NCBI RefSeq assembly: GCF_945952435.1
Contig: NZ_CAMFHZ010000020.1
Span: 1 to 64,000 of the forward strand
Direction of reading: 5' to 3'
Length of the DNA: 64,000 nucleotides
DNA from: an uncultured Microbacterium sp.
GTDB taxonomy: Bacteria > Actinomycetota > Actinomycetes > Actinomycetales > Microbacteriaceae
Shown: in pieces, positions 9,985-19,537 of the stretch
Position numbering within the stretch: position 1 is the stretch's first letter
How the letters are laid out: every line of letters starts with the position of its first letter
Notes under the pieces: generated by a model
Databases searched by the model: none
What the model was told of the DNA's origin: nothing
Seen by the model: only the letters and a program-made list of their open reading frames with translations
Made by a program: the position numbers and the translations under genes

Positions 9985-10578
9985 TCAGGTCTGCGGGATG
10001 ACCGTCAGCACGCGCGCGGTGTACTCCGCGAACGCCTGCATGAAGTGGCGCAGGAACTCCTCCACGCCCGGCGTCGTGACACGTCCGTCGTCGTCGATCA
10101 GCCCCGGGGAGTAGTGGATGTAGGCCTCGGGAGAGGTCATCTGCCGCGCGTTCAGGAAGCCCAGCGTCGCCCGAAGGGACTGCTGCCCCACCGCCGTGCC
10201 GATCGCGCCCATCGACGCGCCGATCACGCCCGTCGGCTTATGCGCCCAGACGTTCTGCCCCCAGGGCCGACTCCCCCAGTCGATCGCGTTCTTCAGCGGA
10301 CCGGGCAGCGAGCGATTGTATTCCGGTGTCACGAAGAGAAGAGCATCCGCCTCGGCGACCGAAGCCTTGAACTCCAGAGCGACCGGCGGATAGTCCGCGT
10401 CGAAGTCGCGGTTGTAGAGCGGCAGGTCCGCGTAGTCGATCTCGAAGAACTCGAACCCGTCCGGAGCCAGATGCGTCAGCGCGTTCGCGAGACGCCGGTT
10501 GATGGATTCGCGCGACAGACTCCCGATGATGACGCCGACGCGGTACGGACCCTCGTGCTCGATGATGTCGATCTTCAT
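9985..10578 (-). CDS. NADPH-dependent FMN reductase family protein
   Basis: A 197-residue flavodoxin-like oxidoreductase. The flavin phosphate-binding loop is IIGSLSRESINRRLA near the N-terminus, and the second flavin motif is TPEYNRSLPGPLKNAIDW. Members of the YieF/ChrR-ArsH-like group reduce FMN, quinones or chromate with NAD(P)H. The start at 10578 (MKIDII) is supported by the position of the fold; the ribosome-binding site is weak and an ATG at 10629 is possible. It is convergent with the XPB gene, with only 9 bases between the stops. Confidence 0.83.
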   Translation of the reverse strand: MKIDIIEHEGPYRVGVIIGSLSRESINRRLANALTHLAPDGFEFFEIDYADLPLYNRDFDADYPPVALEFKASVAEADALLFVTPEYNRSLPGPLKNAIDWGSRPWGQNVWAHKPTGVIGASMGAIGTAVGQQSLRATLGFLNARQMTSPEAYIHYSPGLIDDDGRVTTPGVEEFLRHFMQAFAEYTARVLTVIPQT

Positions 10579-10666
10579 GGCACAACTCTGCCCCTGCCTC
10601 CCCCGCATATCCAGGGGAATCGCACGCAATCAGCCCGAACACGGATCGGGTCACCATAATGGGGGC

Positions 10667-11359
10667 ATGACTGAAGCGCGCATCCTGGTCGTCGACGACG
10701 AACCCAACATCCGCGACGTCCTCTCCACGGGCCTGAGCTTCGCCGGGTTCTCGGTGAAGACCGTCGCCAACGGGGCAGCCACGATTTCCGCGGTGCTGGA
10801 GGAGGAGCCCGACCTCATCATCCTCGACGTCATGCTGCCCGACATGAACGGCTTCAGCGTCACCAAGCGACTGCGCGGGGCCGGTTTCACGGCCCCGATC
10901 CTGTTCCTGACGGCCAAGGACGACACCGAGGACAAGATCGAGGGCCTGAACGCCGGGGGCGACGACTACGTCACCAAGCCGTTCGCGCTCGACGAGATCG
11001 TCGCCCGCGCCCAGGCGATCCTGCGTCGCACGATGCAGGCGGACGAGGAATCCGTCATCCGCGCCGGCGAGCTGTCCATGGATCAGGACACGCACGACGT
11101 GTTCGTCGGCTCGAGCCCGATCGAACTCAGCCCCACCGAGTTCAAGCTGTTGCGCTACCTCATGCTCAACCCGAACCGCGTGCTGTCGAAGGCGCAGATC
11201 CTCGACCACGTGTGGGAGTACGACTTCAACGGAGACGCCGGCATCGTGGAGAGCTACATCTCCTATCTCCGCCGCAAGATCGACCCGCACACCGAGGAGC
11301 CGGTCATCCAGACCAAGCGCGGCTTCGGCTACATGCTCAAGGTGGGGAAGTCCGCGTAG
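10667..11359 (+). CDS. OmpR/PhoB-family response regulator
   Basis: A 230-residue regulator. The receiver domain (about 5-118) has the acidic pocket D10-D11, phosphoacceptor D54 and K104. The winged helix at about 130-226 has the GFGYML recognition region. The sensor kinase follows 3 bases downstream, so the pair forms one two-component operon. The closest known layouts are the mycobacterial TrcR/TcrA types, but the signal cannot be told. The ATG at 10667 is chosen at the family N-terminus; the frame extends back into the flavin reductase promoter. Confidence 0.9.
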   Translation: MTEARILVVDDEPNIRDVLSTGLSFAGFSVKTVANGAATISAVLEEEPDLIILDVMLPDMNGFSVTKRLRGAGFTAPILFLTAKDDTEDKIEGLNAGGDDYVTKPFALDEIVARAQAILRRTMQADEESVIRAGELSMDQDTHDVFVGSSPIELSPTEFKLLRYLMLNPNRVLSKAQILDHVWEYDFNGDAGIVESYISYLRRKIDPHTEEPVIQTKRGFGYMLKVGKSA

Positions 11360-11362
11360 GGG

Positions 11363-13075
11363 ATGGCCAGCAAGCCTGACGCGATCACGCGCTGGTGGCG
11401 CCGGATCAGCCTTCGGGCCAAGGTCACCGGCGTCACCGTCGGCGTGCTCGCGCTGGGACTGATCGTCACCGGTATCGGCACCATGCCGATCCTGCGCAAC
11501 CTCCTCATCAACAACGTCGAGTCGCAGCTGCCGACCCTCGTCACGAGCGACCTCGCCACGATCACCCCGGCCTCCGACGGCTTCACGGTGACGCTGAAGG
11601 ACGAGACCCTGCGTCTGTCCGACTACTTCGTCGCGATCTACAGCACGGACGGGCGCTTGATGTTCTCCGGAGGAGGCGGCGAGAAGGCGGCCAAGCCCGA
11701 CTTCCCGCACAGCTACCCCCTCGCTCAGGCGACCGTCGACGCCGAGCGCACCGAGGCGAAGGTGTTCAGCGGCCCTGACGGGTCCGAGTTCCGTGCCGCC
11801 GTCGCGGTCCGCGAGGATCCCAAGACGAACATCACCTACACGCAGGTCGTCGCGCTGTCCCTCACCGAGGTTGACCGCATCATCGCGACGTTCTTCGGCG
11901 TCTTCATCACCGTGGCGCTCGTCACGATCGTGGTCGCGGCGCTGCTCACCCGCGGGCTCGTCACTCTCACGTTCCGGCGTCTCGGCCGGGTGGAGTCCAC
12001 GGCGATGGCGATCGCCGCGGGGGACTTCAGCCAGCGCCTCACCGACCTCGAGCCGACCACCGAGGTGGGCAGGCTCAACGGCGCGATCAACACGATGCTC
12101 GATCGGGTGGACGCCTCCCTGGCGCAGCGCGACCGCACCGTGCAGCAGATGCGGCGGTTCATCGGCGACGCGAGCCACGAGCTGCGCACCCCTCTGGTGA
12201 GCGTCCGCGGCTATGCGGAGCTCTACCGGATGGGCGCGATCAAGGGCGACGAGGACACCGCGCGGGCCATGGACCGGATCGAGAAGGAGGCCCTGAGGAT
12301 GGGCGTCCTCGTCGAGGATCTGCTCGCGCTCGCACGCCTGGACGAGCAGCGCGAGCTGACGATCGAGCCGCTCGACCTGCGTCCGCTCGCCCAGGACGCC
12401 GCGCTCGACTTGCGCGCGGCGGCGCCGCAGCGCCCCGTCTCCGTCGTCGACCTGACGGCCGAGGCGTCGCCGGCCCCTGGCCCCGCCCCTCAGGCGTCCG
12501 CCGAGCCGATCACGACCTCGAACCCCGTTTCCCGCCCCGCCGCCGTCCGTGGTCGCATCCCCGCGATCCTGCGCCGCCGTCCCCGCGAGGAGCCCGCGGT
12601 CCCCACGATCGACTTCTCCGAGGCGGTCGTCGTCCCCGTCTCGACGCCTCCGATCGTGCTCGGCGAGGAGAACAAGGTCCGCCAGGTGATCGCGAACCTG
12701 CTCGGCAATGCGCGCCGCTTCTCCCCCGCAGACTCCCCCATCGAGGTCGTCGTCGGCGCCGACCGGAACCGCGGGGTGGGCTGGTTCTCGATCGTCGATC
12801 ACGGCGAGGGCGTTCCCGAGCAGATCAGGGACCAGATCTTCCAGCGGTTCTGGCGCGCTGACTCGTCGCGCACCAGGGACACGGGCGGTGCCGGTCTCGG
12901 ACTCGCGATCGTCGCCTCGATCGTGCGGGCCTTCCACGGCTCGGTGCACGTCACCGAGACCCCCGGGGGCGGCGCCACGTTCACGGTGTCGCTGCCGCTC
13001 GCCCCGTCCCGCTCGACACCGGAGCACCTCCTCCAGGACACGCAGCCGATCGAGCCGCTCGACCTTTCACGCTGA
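11363..13075 (+). CDS. HAMP-containing sensor histidine kinase
   Basis: A 570-residue membrane kinase. The first membrane segment is at about 24-42, followed by an extracellular sensor region to about 172 and a second segment at about 173-196. A HAMP linker, then HisKA with phospho-acceptor H272 (DASHELRTPLV), and a HATPase domain with NLLGNARRFSP, GEGVPEQ and GAGLGLAI follow. A Pro/Ala-rich insertion at about 365-415 separates the dimerisation and ATPase domains and is unusual. It sits directly downstream of its cognate response regulator. The signal is unknown. Confidence 0.9.
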   Translation: MASKPDAITRWWRRISLRAKVTGVTVGVLALGLIVTGIGTMPILRNLLINNVESQLPTLVTSDLATITPASDGFTVTLKDETLRLSDYFVAIYSTDGRLMFSGGGGEKAAKPDFPHSYPLAQATVDAERTEAKVFSGPDGSEFRAAVAVREDPKTNITYTQVVALSLTEVDRIIATFFGVFITVALVTIVVAALLTRGLVTLTFRRLGRVESTAMAIAAGDFSQRLTDLEPTTEVGRLNGAINTMLDRVDASLAQRDRTVQQMRRFIGDASHELRTPLVSVRGYAELYRMGAIKGDEDTARAMDRIEKEALRMGVLVEDLLALARLDEQRELTIEPLDLRPLAQDAALDLRAAAPQRPVSVVDLTAEASPAPGPAPQASAEPITTSNPVSRPAAVRGRIPAILRRRPREEPAVPTIDFSEAVVVPVSTPPIVLGEENKVRQVIANLLGNARRFSPADSPIEVVVGADRNRGVGWFSIVDHGEGVPEQIRDQIFQRFWRADSSRTRDTGGAGLGLAIVASIVRAFHGSVHVTETPGGGATFTVSLPLAPSRSTPEHLLQDTQPIEPLDLSR

Positions 13076-13233
13076 GGCCGCGGGAACCGTAGGGCCGCTG
13101 GGCGCCCGTCGTCGTTCTCCCCGCACAGCCTCCCTGGACGAGCGGATCTGCACGGGTTGCGTCGTGCGGCGCCTCCGCGCATCTGCGGATCCCTACCGTC
13201 GAGGACACAGATCCCTCGACGAAAGGAACAGAC

Positions 13234-13521
13234 ATGTCCGTCTTCACGGTCGACACCGAAGCGGTGTTCCGCACCACGGCCGCCGTGCGCGGCACGACCG
13301 AGCGCATCCAGACCGAGGTGGCCACGCTGATGGGCCAGCTCACCGGCCTGCAGTCCTCGTGGACGGGCACCGCGGCGCTCGCGTGTCAGAACGCCACGGA
13401 GCAGTGGCGGGGTGCGTCCGCGCACGTGGAGCAGGCGCTCGCCGCCATCGGGCAGGCCCTCGACGCCGCCGGTCAGCAGTACGCGCAGGCCGAGGACTAC
13501 TCTGCCTCGCTGTTCCGCTGA
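13234..13521 (+). CDS. WXG100-family (ESAT-6-like) protein
   Basis: A 95-residue all-helical protein with the WXG turn at W43-T44-G45, the normal position between two helices. The family forms helical hairpins exported by type VII systems. The GAAAGGAACAG ribosome-binding region precedes the ATG at 13234. No EccC, EccB, mycosin or partner gene is near. It is therefore either exported by a system elsewhere or a stand-alone member. The C-terminus ends AEDYSASLFR, which resembles the YxxxD/E-type export signal of one partner only loosely. Confidence 0.85.
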   Translation: MSVFTVDTEAVFRTTAAVRGTTERIQTEVATLMGQLTGLQSSWTGTAALACQNATEQWRGASAHVEQALAAIGQALDAAGQQYAQAEDYSASLFR

Positions 13522-13543
13522 CCCCCGGGACGCTCCGGACGCG

Positions 13544-13579
13544 GAGAAGGCCCTCCGGACGGATCCGGAGGGCCTTCTC
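13544..13579. terminator. Bidirectional terminator between WXG100 and groEL
   Basis: A 16-bp perfect stem (GAGAAGGCCCTCCGGA with its complement) and a 4-base loop, lying between the two convergent genes. Confidence 0.8.
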
Positions 13580-13594
13580 GCAGGGGTTCTGGAC

Positions 13595-15250
<1,656 letters not shown>

Positions 15251-15277
15251 TTAGCACTCAGATCATTCGAGTGCTAA
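15251..15277. promoter_or_regulatory. CIRCE operator (perfect)
   Basis: TTAGCACTC, nine bases, then GAGTGCTAA: a perfect match to the HrcA-binding CIRCE element, placed 37-63 bases upstream of groEL. Confidence 0.95.
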
Positions 15278-15278
15278 A

Positions 15279-15310
15279 CCCAGTCTGGCACTCGACCTGG
15301 GAGAGTGCAA
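15279..15310 (-). promoter_or_regulatory. groEL sigma-70-like promoter overlapping a second CIRCE-like repeat
   Basis: On the minus strand TTGCAC (-35, 15310-15305), a 17-base spacer and CAGACT (-10) form a promoter. The -35 box lies within a second CIRCE-like repeat, CTGGCACTC-N9-GAGTGCAAG at 15285-15311, whose core GCACTC/GAGTGC is intact. Confidence 0.65.
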
Positions 15311-15343
15311 GCCGTGGGAGGGACCGGATCGACGCCGTCCGCG

Positions 15344-15961
15344 TCAGCCCTCCGAGCCGCCGTCCGAACCGTCCGAGGGCGCGCCGGACGGCGTCTGCGG
15401 GGGCGCGGGGGCGTTGGCGGCCTGGTCGGCTCCGAGGACGACCGTGAGCTGCTTCTGGTCGGGAACCACGTCGTTCGAGTACGCGTCGCTCTGCGCGACC
15501 TTGGTCGCCCCGAGCAGCGCGGCGAGCGCCTCCGCCCCCGCCTTGTCCGCGGCGTTCACGTAGTAGACCGTGGTCACCGGGAAGTCCTGCTGACTCGCAT
15601 CGGCCGTGGCGACGGCGGCCGCGGGGAACCCGGCGTTGACGATCTTGTCCCGTGTCGAGGCGGCCAGGCCGTCCGCCGTCGTGCCGTTCAGGACGAACAC
15701 GGCGAAGGTGGTGTCGAGCGCGGGGGTGGTCGCGGTCGGCGTCGGGGTGCGGGACGGGACGACGGGATCCGGTCCGAAGGAGATCTTGTCCATCGCGATC
15801 ATGGCGCCGAAGATCCCGACTCCCACGAGCACCACGGTCGCGATGAGCGCCCACAGCAGCACGAACCACCCGTGCATCCCCGGGTTCTCGGCGCGGTGCG
15901 CGCCGACGCGGCCCTGCGAATGCGGGATCTCGTCGAAACGGTCGCGTGCGGAATCAGGCAT
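15344..15961 (-). CDS. LytR C-terminal domain membrane protein
   Basis: A 205-residue protein with one membrane anchor at about residues 31-56, a Pro/Thr-rich linker at about 66-80 and an extracellular LytR_C domain at about 82-178 (FAVFVLNGTTADGLAA...). The tail is Ser/Gly/Pro-rich. LytR_C domains occur alone or at the end of LCP cell-wall ligases; stand-alone versions such as this are common near groEL in actinobacteria. Its role is likely envelope-associated, but the ligand is unknown. The ATG at 15961 fits the membrane topology. Confidence 0.85.
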   Translation of the reverse strand: MPDSARDRFDEIPHSQGRVGAHRAENPGMHGWFVLLWALIATVVLVGVGIFGAMIAMDKISFGPDPVVPSRTPTPTATTPALDTTFAVFVLNGTTADGLAASTRDKIVNAGFPAAAVATADASQQDFPVTTVYYVNAADKAGAEALAALLGATKVAQSDAYSNDVVPDQKQLTVVLGADQAANAPAPPQTPSGAPSDGSDGGSEG

Positions 15962-16047
15962 TCCCCGATGTTATCCGGCGAAGCCCGGAGGATCCGCTGT
16001 GCGCCCCACGGATCCACGGGCGGCACAGATCCACGCGCGGGGCGGGC

Positions 16048-16305
16048 TCACCCGGCGGAGGCCGCCGTGCGGTCGACGCGCCGGCGCGCGGCGTCGTCGC
16101 GGATCCTGCGCAGCCGACGGACCAGGAGCGGATCCTCGGCGAGCGCGGACTCCGCGTCGATCAGGCGGTCCAGCAGCTGGTAGTAGCGCGCGGGGGTGAG
16201 GCCCAGCTCCGCGCGGATCGCCTCCTCCTTGGCACTGGAGTGCCCGGGACGGCGCGCCTCGAAGGCGAGGAGCGCGCGATCGCGGTCGCGGAGGAGATCG
16301 GTCAC
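16048..16305 (-). CDS. DUF3263 domain protein
   Basis: An 85-residue basic helical protein. The DUF3263 core is ALLAFEARRPG...LGLTPARYYQLLDRLID, a helix-turn-helix-like pattern. The GTG start at 16305 gives the usual family length; the open frame to 16416 runs through the msrB promoter and is Arg-rich noise. It is divergent from msrB. A homologue with the same FEAR and LGLTPARY blocks occurs in the prophage at 60773-61036. Function is not established; DNA binding is plausible. Confidence 0.8.
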   Translation of the reverse strand: MTDLLRDRDRALLAFEARRPGHSSAKEEAIRAELGLTPARYYQLLDRLIDAESALAEDPLLVRRLRRIRDDAARRRVDRTAASAG

Positions 16306-16414
16306 GGATTCAGCGTAGGACGGGACGAGGCGCGGCCCGCGAGGCGCGCCCCGGAACCGGTGACCCCGGAGGCCTCGGAAGGCGCGAGAATGGGAGGCGA
16401 CCCCGGGAGGATCC

Positions 16415-16843
16415 ATGTCTCACGCCGTGAACAAGACCGACGCCGAGTGGCGGGCAGAGCTCGCCCCGGACCAGTACGCGGTGCTGCGCCAGGCAGCGAC
16501 CGAACGTCCGTGGACGGGCGAGCTGCTCGACGAGAGCCGCGCGGGCCTCTACACGTGCGGCGCGTGCGGCGCCGAGCTCTTCCGCAGCGGGACCAAGTTC
16601 GACTCCGGCTGCGGATGGCCCAGCTTCTACGAGTCCGTGCGCCCGGAGGCGGTCGAGCTCATCGAGGACGACAGCCTCGGCATGGTGCGCACCGAGGTCC
16701 GCTGCGCGAACTGCGGATCGCACCTCGGCCACGTGTTCCCCGACGGGTTCGGGACCCCCACAGGCGACCGGTACTGCATGAACTCTTTGGCCCTCTCGTT
16801 CCAGGCCGACGAGGGCGCCGGCACCGGCGACGCCCCGGCATGA
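16415..16843 (+). CDS. msrB: Peptide-methionine (R)-S-oxide reductase MsrB
   Basis: A 142-residue repair enzyme that reduces methionine-R-sulfoxide in proteins. The zinc pairs are C48/C51 (TCGACG) and C97/C100 (CANCG), the catalytic cysteine is C121 in RYCMNSLAL, and a possible resolving cysteine is C66 in GCGWPSF. GGGAGG lies a few bases before the ATG. Its stop overlaps the start of the next gene (ATGA), so it is co-translated with the nitroreductase-like protein. Confidence 0.95.
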   Translation: MSHAVNKTDAEWRAELAPDQYAVLRQAATERPWTGELLDESRAGLYTCGACGAELFRSGTKFDSGCGWPSFYESVRPEAVELIEDDSLGMVRTEVRCANCGSHLGHVFPDGFGTPTGDRYCMNSLALSFQADEGAGTGDAPA

Positions 16844-17634
16844 GCGCGCGCGAGGCGGCGCTCGCGCGGCGGTCCTGGTCGAAGGTCACCTCCGCGGCGC
16901 CGACCCGCGAAGAGCTGCTGCCGCTCGTCGCCGCCGCCGGACGGGTGGCCGACCACTCCTCGCTGCGCCCGTGGCGGCTCATCGAGTTGCGCGGTGAGGA
17001 TCGCCGGCGTCTCGGTGCCGCGATCTCCGCAGTGCGCGGCGACCGCGAGCCCTCGTCGAAGCCGCTGCGTGCCGAACTGCTGATCGCCGTGGTCGTCAGC
17101 GTGCGTCCGAGCGGGAAGGTGCCGGCCTGGGAGCAGGAGGCCGTGGCCTCCGGGGTGGCGCATCTGCTCAGCCTGCTGCTGGACGAGGCGGGCTGGGGCG
17201 TGATCTGGCGCACCGGCGAGTACACCCGCAGCCCCGAGATCGCGCGCCTGCACGGTCTCGGGGAGGGCGAATCGCTGCTCGGTTGGCTGTACGTCGGCGG
17301 CAAGCCGGAGAAGGATCCGGGGCGACGCCGCCCCGTGGACGCGGAATCGGTGCTCTCGCGGCTGCCGGCCGATCCCGGAGCGGTCTCCGCGGGTCCCGAC
17401 GATGCGACGTCCCGGACGGAGGGATCCTCCCTGCCGCGCGAGGCCCTGCCGCGCGAGGCGAAGCCACGGACGAAGGCGCCGAGGACCCCGGAGGAGCTCG
17501 CCGAGAGGTCGGAGCGGAAGCGCCGGAAGAAGGCGGAGAAGAAGCGCCGCAAGGCCGTCAAGAAGGCGAAGAAGGCCGCTGCCCGCATGCGGCGCCTCGC
17601 CTCCTCGTCCGTCAGCGACGACGCGATCGACTGA
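16840..17634 (+). CDS. Nitroreductase-like protein with a Lys/Arg-rich tail
   Basis: A 264-residue protein. Residues 1-165 match the nitroreductase FMN fold (RRSWSKVT...ADHSSLRPWRLIEL...EAVASGVAHLLSLLLDEAGWGVIWRTGEY). The last 60 residues are a strongly basic, Lys/Arg/Ala-rich helix-like tail that could contact nucleic acid or membrane. The ATG at 16840 overlaps the msrB stop by 4 bases, implying linked expression with a redox-repair enzyme. The 3' end overlaps the convergent transporter gene by 23 bases. Substrate unknown. Confidence 0.82.
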   Translation: MSAREAALARRSWSKVTSAAPTREELLPLVAAAGRVADHSSLRPWRLIELRGEDRRRLGAAISAVRGDREPSSKPLRAELLIAVVVSVRPSGKVPAWEQEAVASGVAHLLSLLLDEAGWGVIWRTGEYTRSPEIARLHGLGEGESLLGWLYVGGKPEKDPGRRRPVDAESVLSRLPADPGAVSAGPDDATSRTEGSSLPREALPREAKPRTKAPRTPEELAERSERKRRKKAEKKRRKAVKKAKKAAARMRRLASSSVSDDAID

Positions 17635-18586
17635 CCCGCCAGGGCAGCGCGACGAGGACCGAGACCGCAGCGCACGACACCATGCCGATGATCTGCCAGG
17701 CGGCGGGTCCCGACGCAGGGGGCCAGACGAGGTCGATCAGCACCGACACGACGAGCTGCCCCAGCACGGCGCCGAGGCCCATCAGGAGCACTCCGGTGCG
17801 CGCGACGATCACGACGCCGAGCAGGATGTAGGCGGCGCCGAGCAATCCACCGAGGTAGAGCCACAGCTCGCCGGGCAGATCCGCCGGGAGCGGCGACGGC
17901 GCACCGCGGACCACGACGCTGAGGCTCGCCGCCACCGCGAGAACGACCACTCCCCCGGCGAAGCTCATGAAGGTCGCGCCGAGGGGGGATCCGATCCGCT
18001 GCCCGAGCCGGCCGTTCACCGCCGACTGGAACGCGATGCCGGCACCCGTCAGGAACGGCAGGACGAGCATCCACAGCGGAGCGCGCGCGAGCACGTCCCC
18101 GCCGAGGGAGAAGCCCACCGCGGCGAGCGCGAGCAGACCGCCCAGGAGGCGCCCCGGCGTGACCGCGACGACACCCGCCGGTCCGAAGCCGACCCGGTCC
18201 AGCAGCAGCCCGTGCAGGGTCTGCCCCGCCACGACGCCCACCGTGAAGAGGGAGACGCCGAGCAGACCCGCGACGAGCCCCTGGGTCGACACCGTGAGGG
18301 CGCCGCACGCCCCGCCCAGCAGCATCCACCACGGCACGCGCCCGCTGCGGACGCCCTTCCACAGCCGACGCACGCCCTCGCGCCCGCCTCGCGTGAGGCC
18401 GACGGGGATGCAGAGCAGCAGCAGCCCCGCGGCGAAGGACACGAGCCCGGCGACGATGCCGTTGTCGAGGTGGACGCCGAGCTGTCCGTTCACCCGCGCC
18501 TGCACCGCGGTCATCGCGCCGATCGCGACGGCACCGCCGAGGGCGAGCGCCGACGCCGCACGCCCCGAGGATCCGCCTGCCGTCAC
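17612..18586 (-). CDS. DMT-family (YdcZ/DUF606-type) transporter
   Basis: A 324-residue integral membrane protein with about ten hydrophobic segments. It consists of two homologous halves: MTAVQARVNGQLG and SFAAGLLLL in the first, IAFQSAVNGRLGQ and SFAGGVVVLAV in the second. This internal duplication with a VNG/L motif is typical of the YdcZ (DUF606) branch of the drug/metabolite transporters. The substrate cannot be predicted. It is convergent and overlapping with the nitroreductase-like gene. Confidence 0.88.
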   Translation of the reverse strand: MTAGGSSGRAASALALGGAVAIGAMTAVQARVNGQLGVHLDNGIVAGLVSFAAGLLLLCIPVGLTRGGREGVRRLWKGVRSGRVPWWMLLGGACGALTVSTQGLVAGLLGVSLFTVGVVAGQTLHGLLLDRVGFGPAGVVAVTPGRLLGGLLALAAVGFSLGGDVLARAPLWMLVLPFLTGAGIAFQSAVNGRLGQRIGSPLGATFMSFAGGVVVLAVAASLSVVVRGAPSPLPADLPGELWLYLGGLLGAAYILLGVVIVARTGVLLMGLGAVLGQLVVSVLIDLVWPPASGPAAWQIIGMVSCAAVSVLVALPWRVSRSRRR

Positions 18587-18715
18587 CGTCCGAGCCTACC
18601 GGCGAGCCGGATGACGGACGAGCCGGACCGTGGACGATCCGGACCGTGCCGGCGATCCCGGGACGGTGTCGTCGGACTGAAGCACGGTGTCGGCGGTCCG
18701 CGGTACGCTCCCCGC

Positions 18716-19348
18716 ATGTGCGCGAGCTACGGATTGGATCCCCGCTTCAGCGATCAGCAGCTGATCGAGGAGGCCGACGACGAGCTCATGGAGGGCATCC
18801 GCGCCTGGGCACGACGGAACGCCGACGAGACGTTGCGTCCGACCGGACGCAACCTGCGCAATCTGAATCCGATCGTCGTGCGGGGCGAGCACGCGCCGAC
18901 GCTCGAGCTCGGCTGGTGGGGCTACCTCGTCGACGGGCGGCCCGCGAAGTTCCCCTCGATCAACACCCGCTCCGAGCGGCTGCAGGACCGCCCCGCGGGG
19001 CTGCGCGGACGGGCGATCGTGCCCGCGACGCGCTGGTTCGAGCTCCAGAAGCCGCAGCAGCTCTGGCACGGCTTCGGCCTCGGCGGCGCGCTCTTCGGCA
19101 TGGCCGCGGTCACCCAGCGGGGTCGCACGGAGGACGGCACCTGGTACACCTGCTACTCGATCGTGATGCGGCCCGCCCCCGAACGCCTCGCCGGCCTCCA
19201 CGATCGGATGCCCGTCCTGCTGCCCGCCGCGTTCGCGGCCGACTGGCTCGATGGGGCGCCGACGCGGGACCTCATGGACGAGGCGCTCACGGCGTCCGGC
19301 AGCGTGCTCCCCGCCGTGCGGGCCGACGCGCTGCCCGCCGCTCCCTGA
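18716..19348 (+). CDS. SOS response-associated peptidase family (YedK/HMCES-type)
   Basis: A 210-residue protein. The catalytic cysteine is Cys2, exposed after removal of Met1 (MCASYG). Other conserved blocks are NPIVVRG, WGYLVDGRPAKFPSINTRSERL, RAIVPATRWFEL and LHDRMPVLL with the active-site His. Family members form a thiazolidine cross-link to abasic sites in single-stranded DNA and so protect replication forks. It is monocistronic and ends just before tRNA-Thr on the other strand. The ATG at 18716 is required for the Cys2 chemistry. Confidence 0.92.
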   Translation: MCASYGLDPRFSDQQLIEEADDELMEGIRAWARRNADETLRPTGRNLRNLNPIVVRGEHAPTLELGWWGYLVDGRPAKFPSINTRSERLQDRPAGLRGRAIVPATRWFELQKPQQLWHGFGLGGALFGMAAVTQRGRTEDGTWYTCYSIVMRPAPERLAGLHDRMPVLLPAAFAADWLDGAPTRDLMDEALTASGSVLPAVRADALPAAP

Positions 19349-19381
19349 GCAGCCGGAGAGACGCGACGATCGCGGGATCGG

Positions 19382-19454
19382 AGCCTCCTGCCGGACTCGA
19401 ACCGGCCACCTGCGGTTTACAAGGCCGCTGCTCTACCAGATGAGCTAAGGAGGC
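19382..19454 (-). tRNA. tRNA-Thr(TGT)
   Basis: A 73-nt cloverleaf on the minus strand. The acceptor stem GCCTCCT pairs with AGGAGGC, and the anticodon loop CTTGTAA gives anticodon TGT (ACA codons). The T-arm reads CCGGTTCGAGTCCGG. CCA is not encoded. Confidence 0.96.
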
Positions 19455-19537
19455 GAGAGTGGCCGGAGCCGCTCCCAGAGTAGCAACCCCGCCGGGCCCT
19501 CCCGACGACGGCGACCGGCGGGGACGAGCGGCCCCGG

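Noticed and set aside
10238..13027. 929-codon minus-strand open frame over the two-component system
   Set aside because: Antisense shadow of well-supported kinase and regulator genes; composition is nonsense-like.
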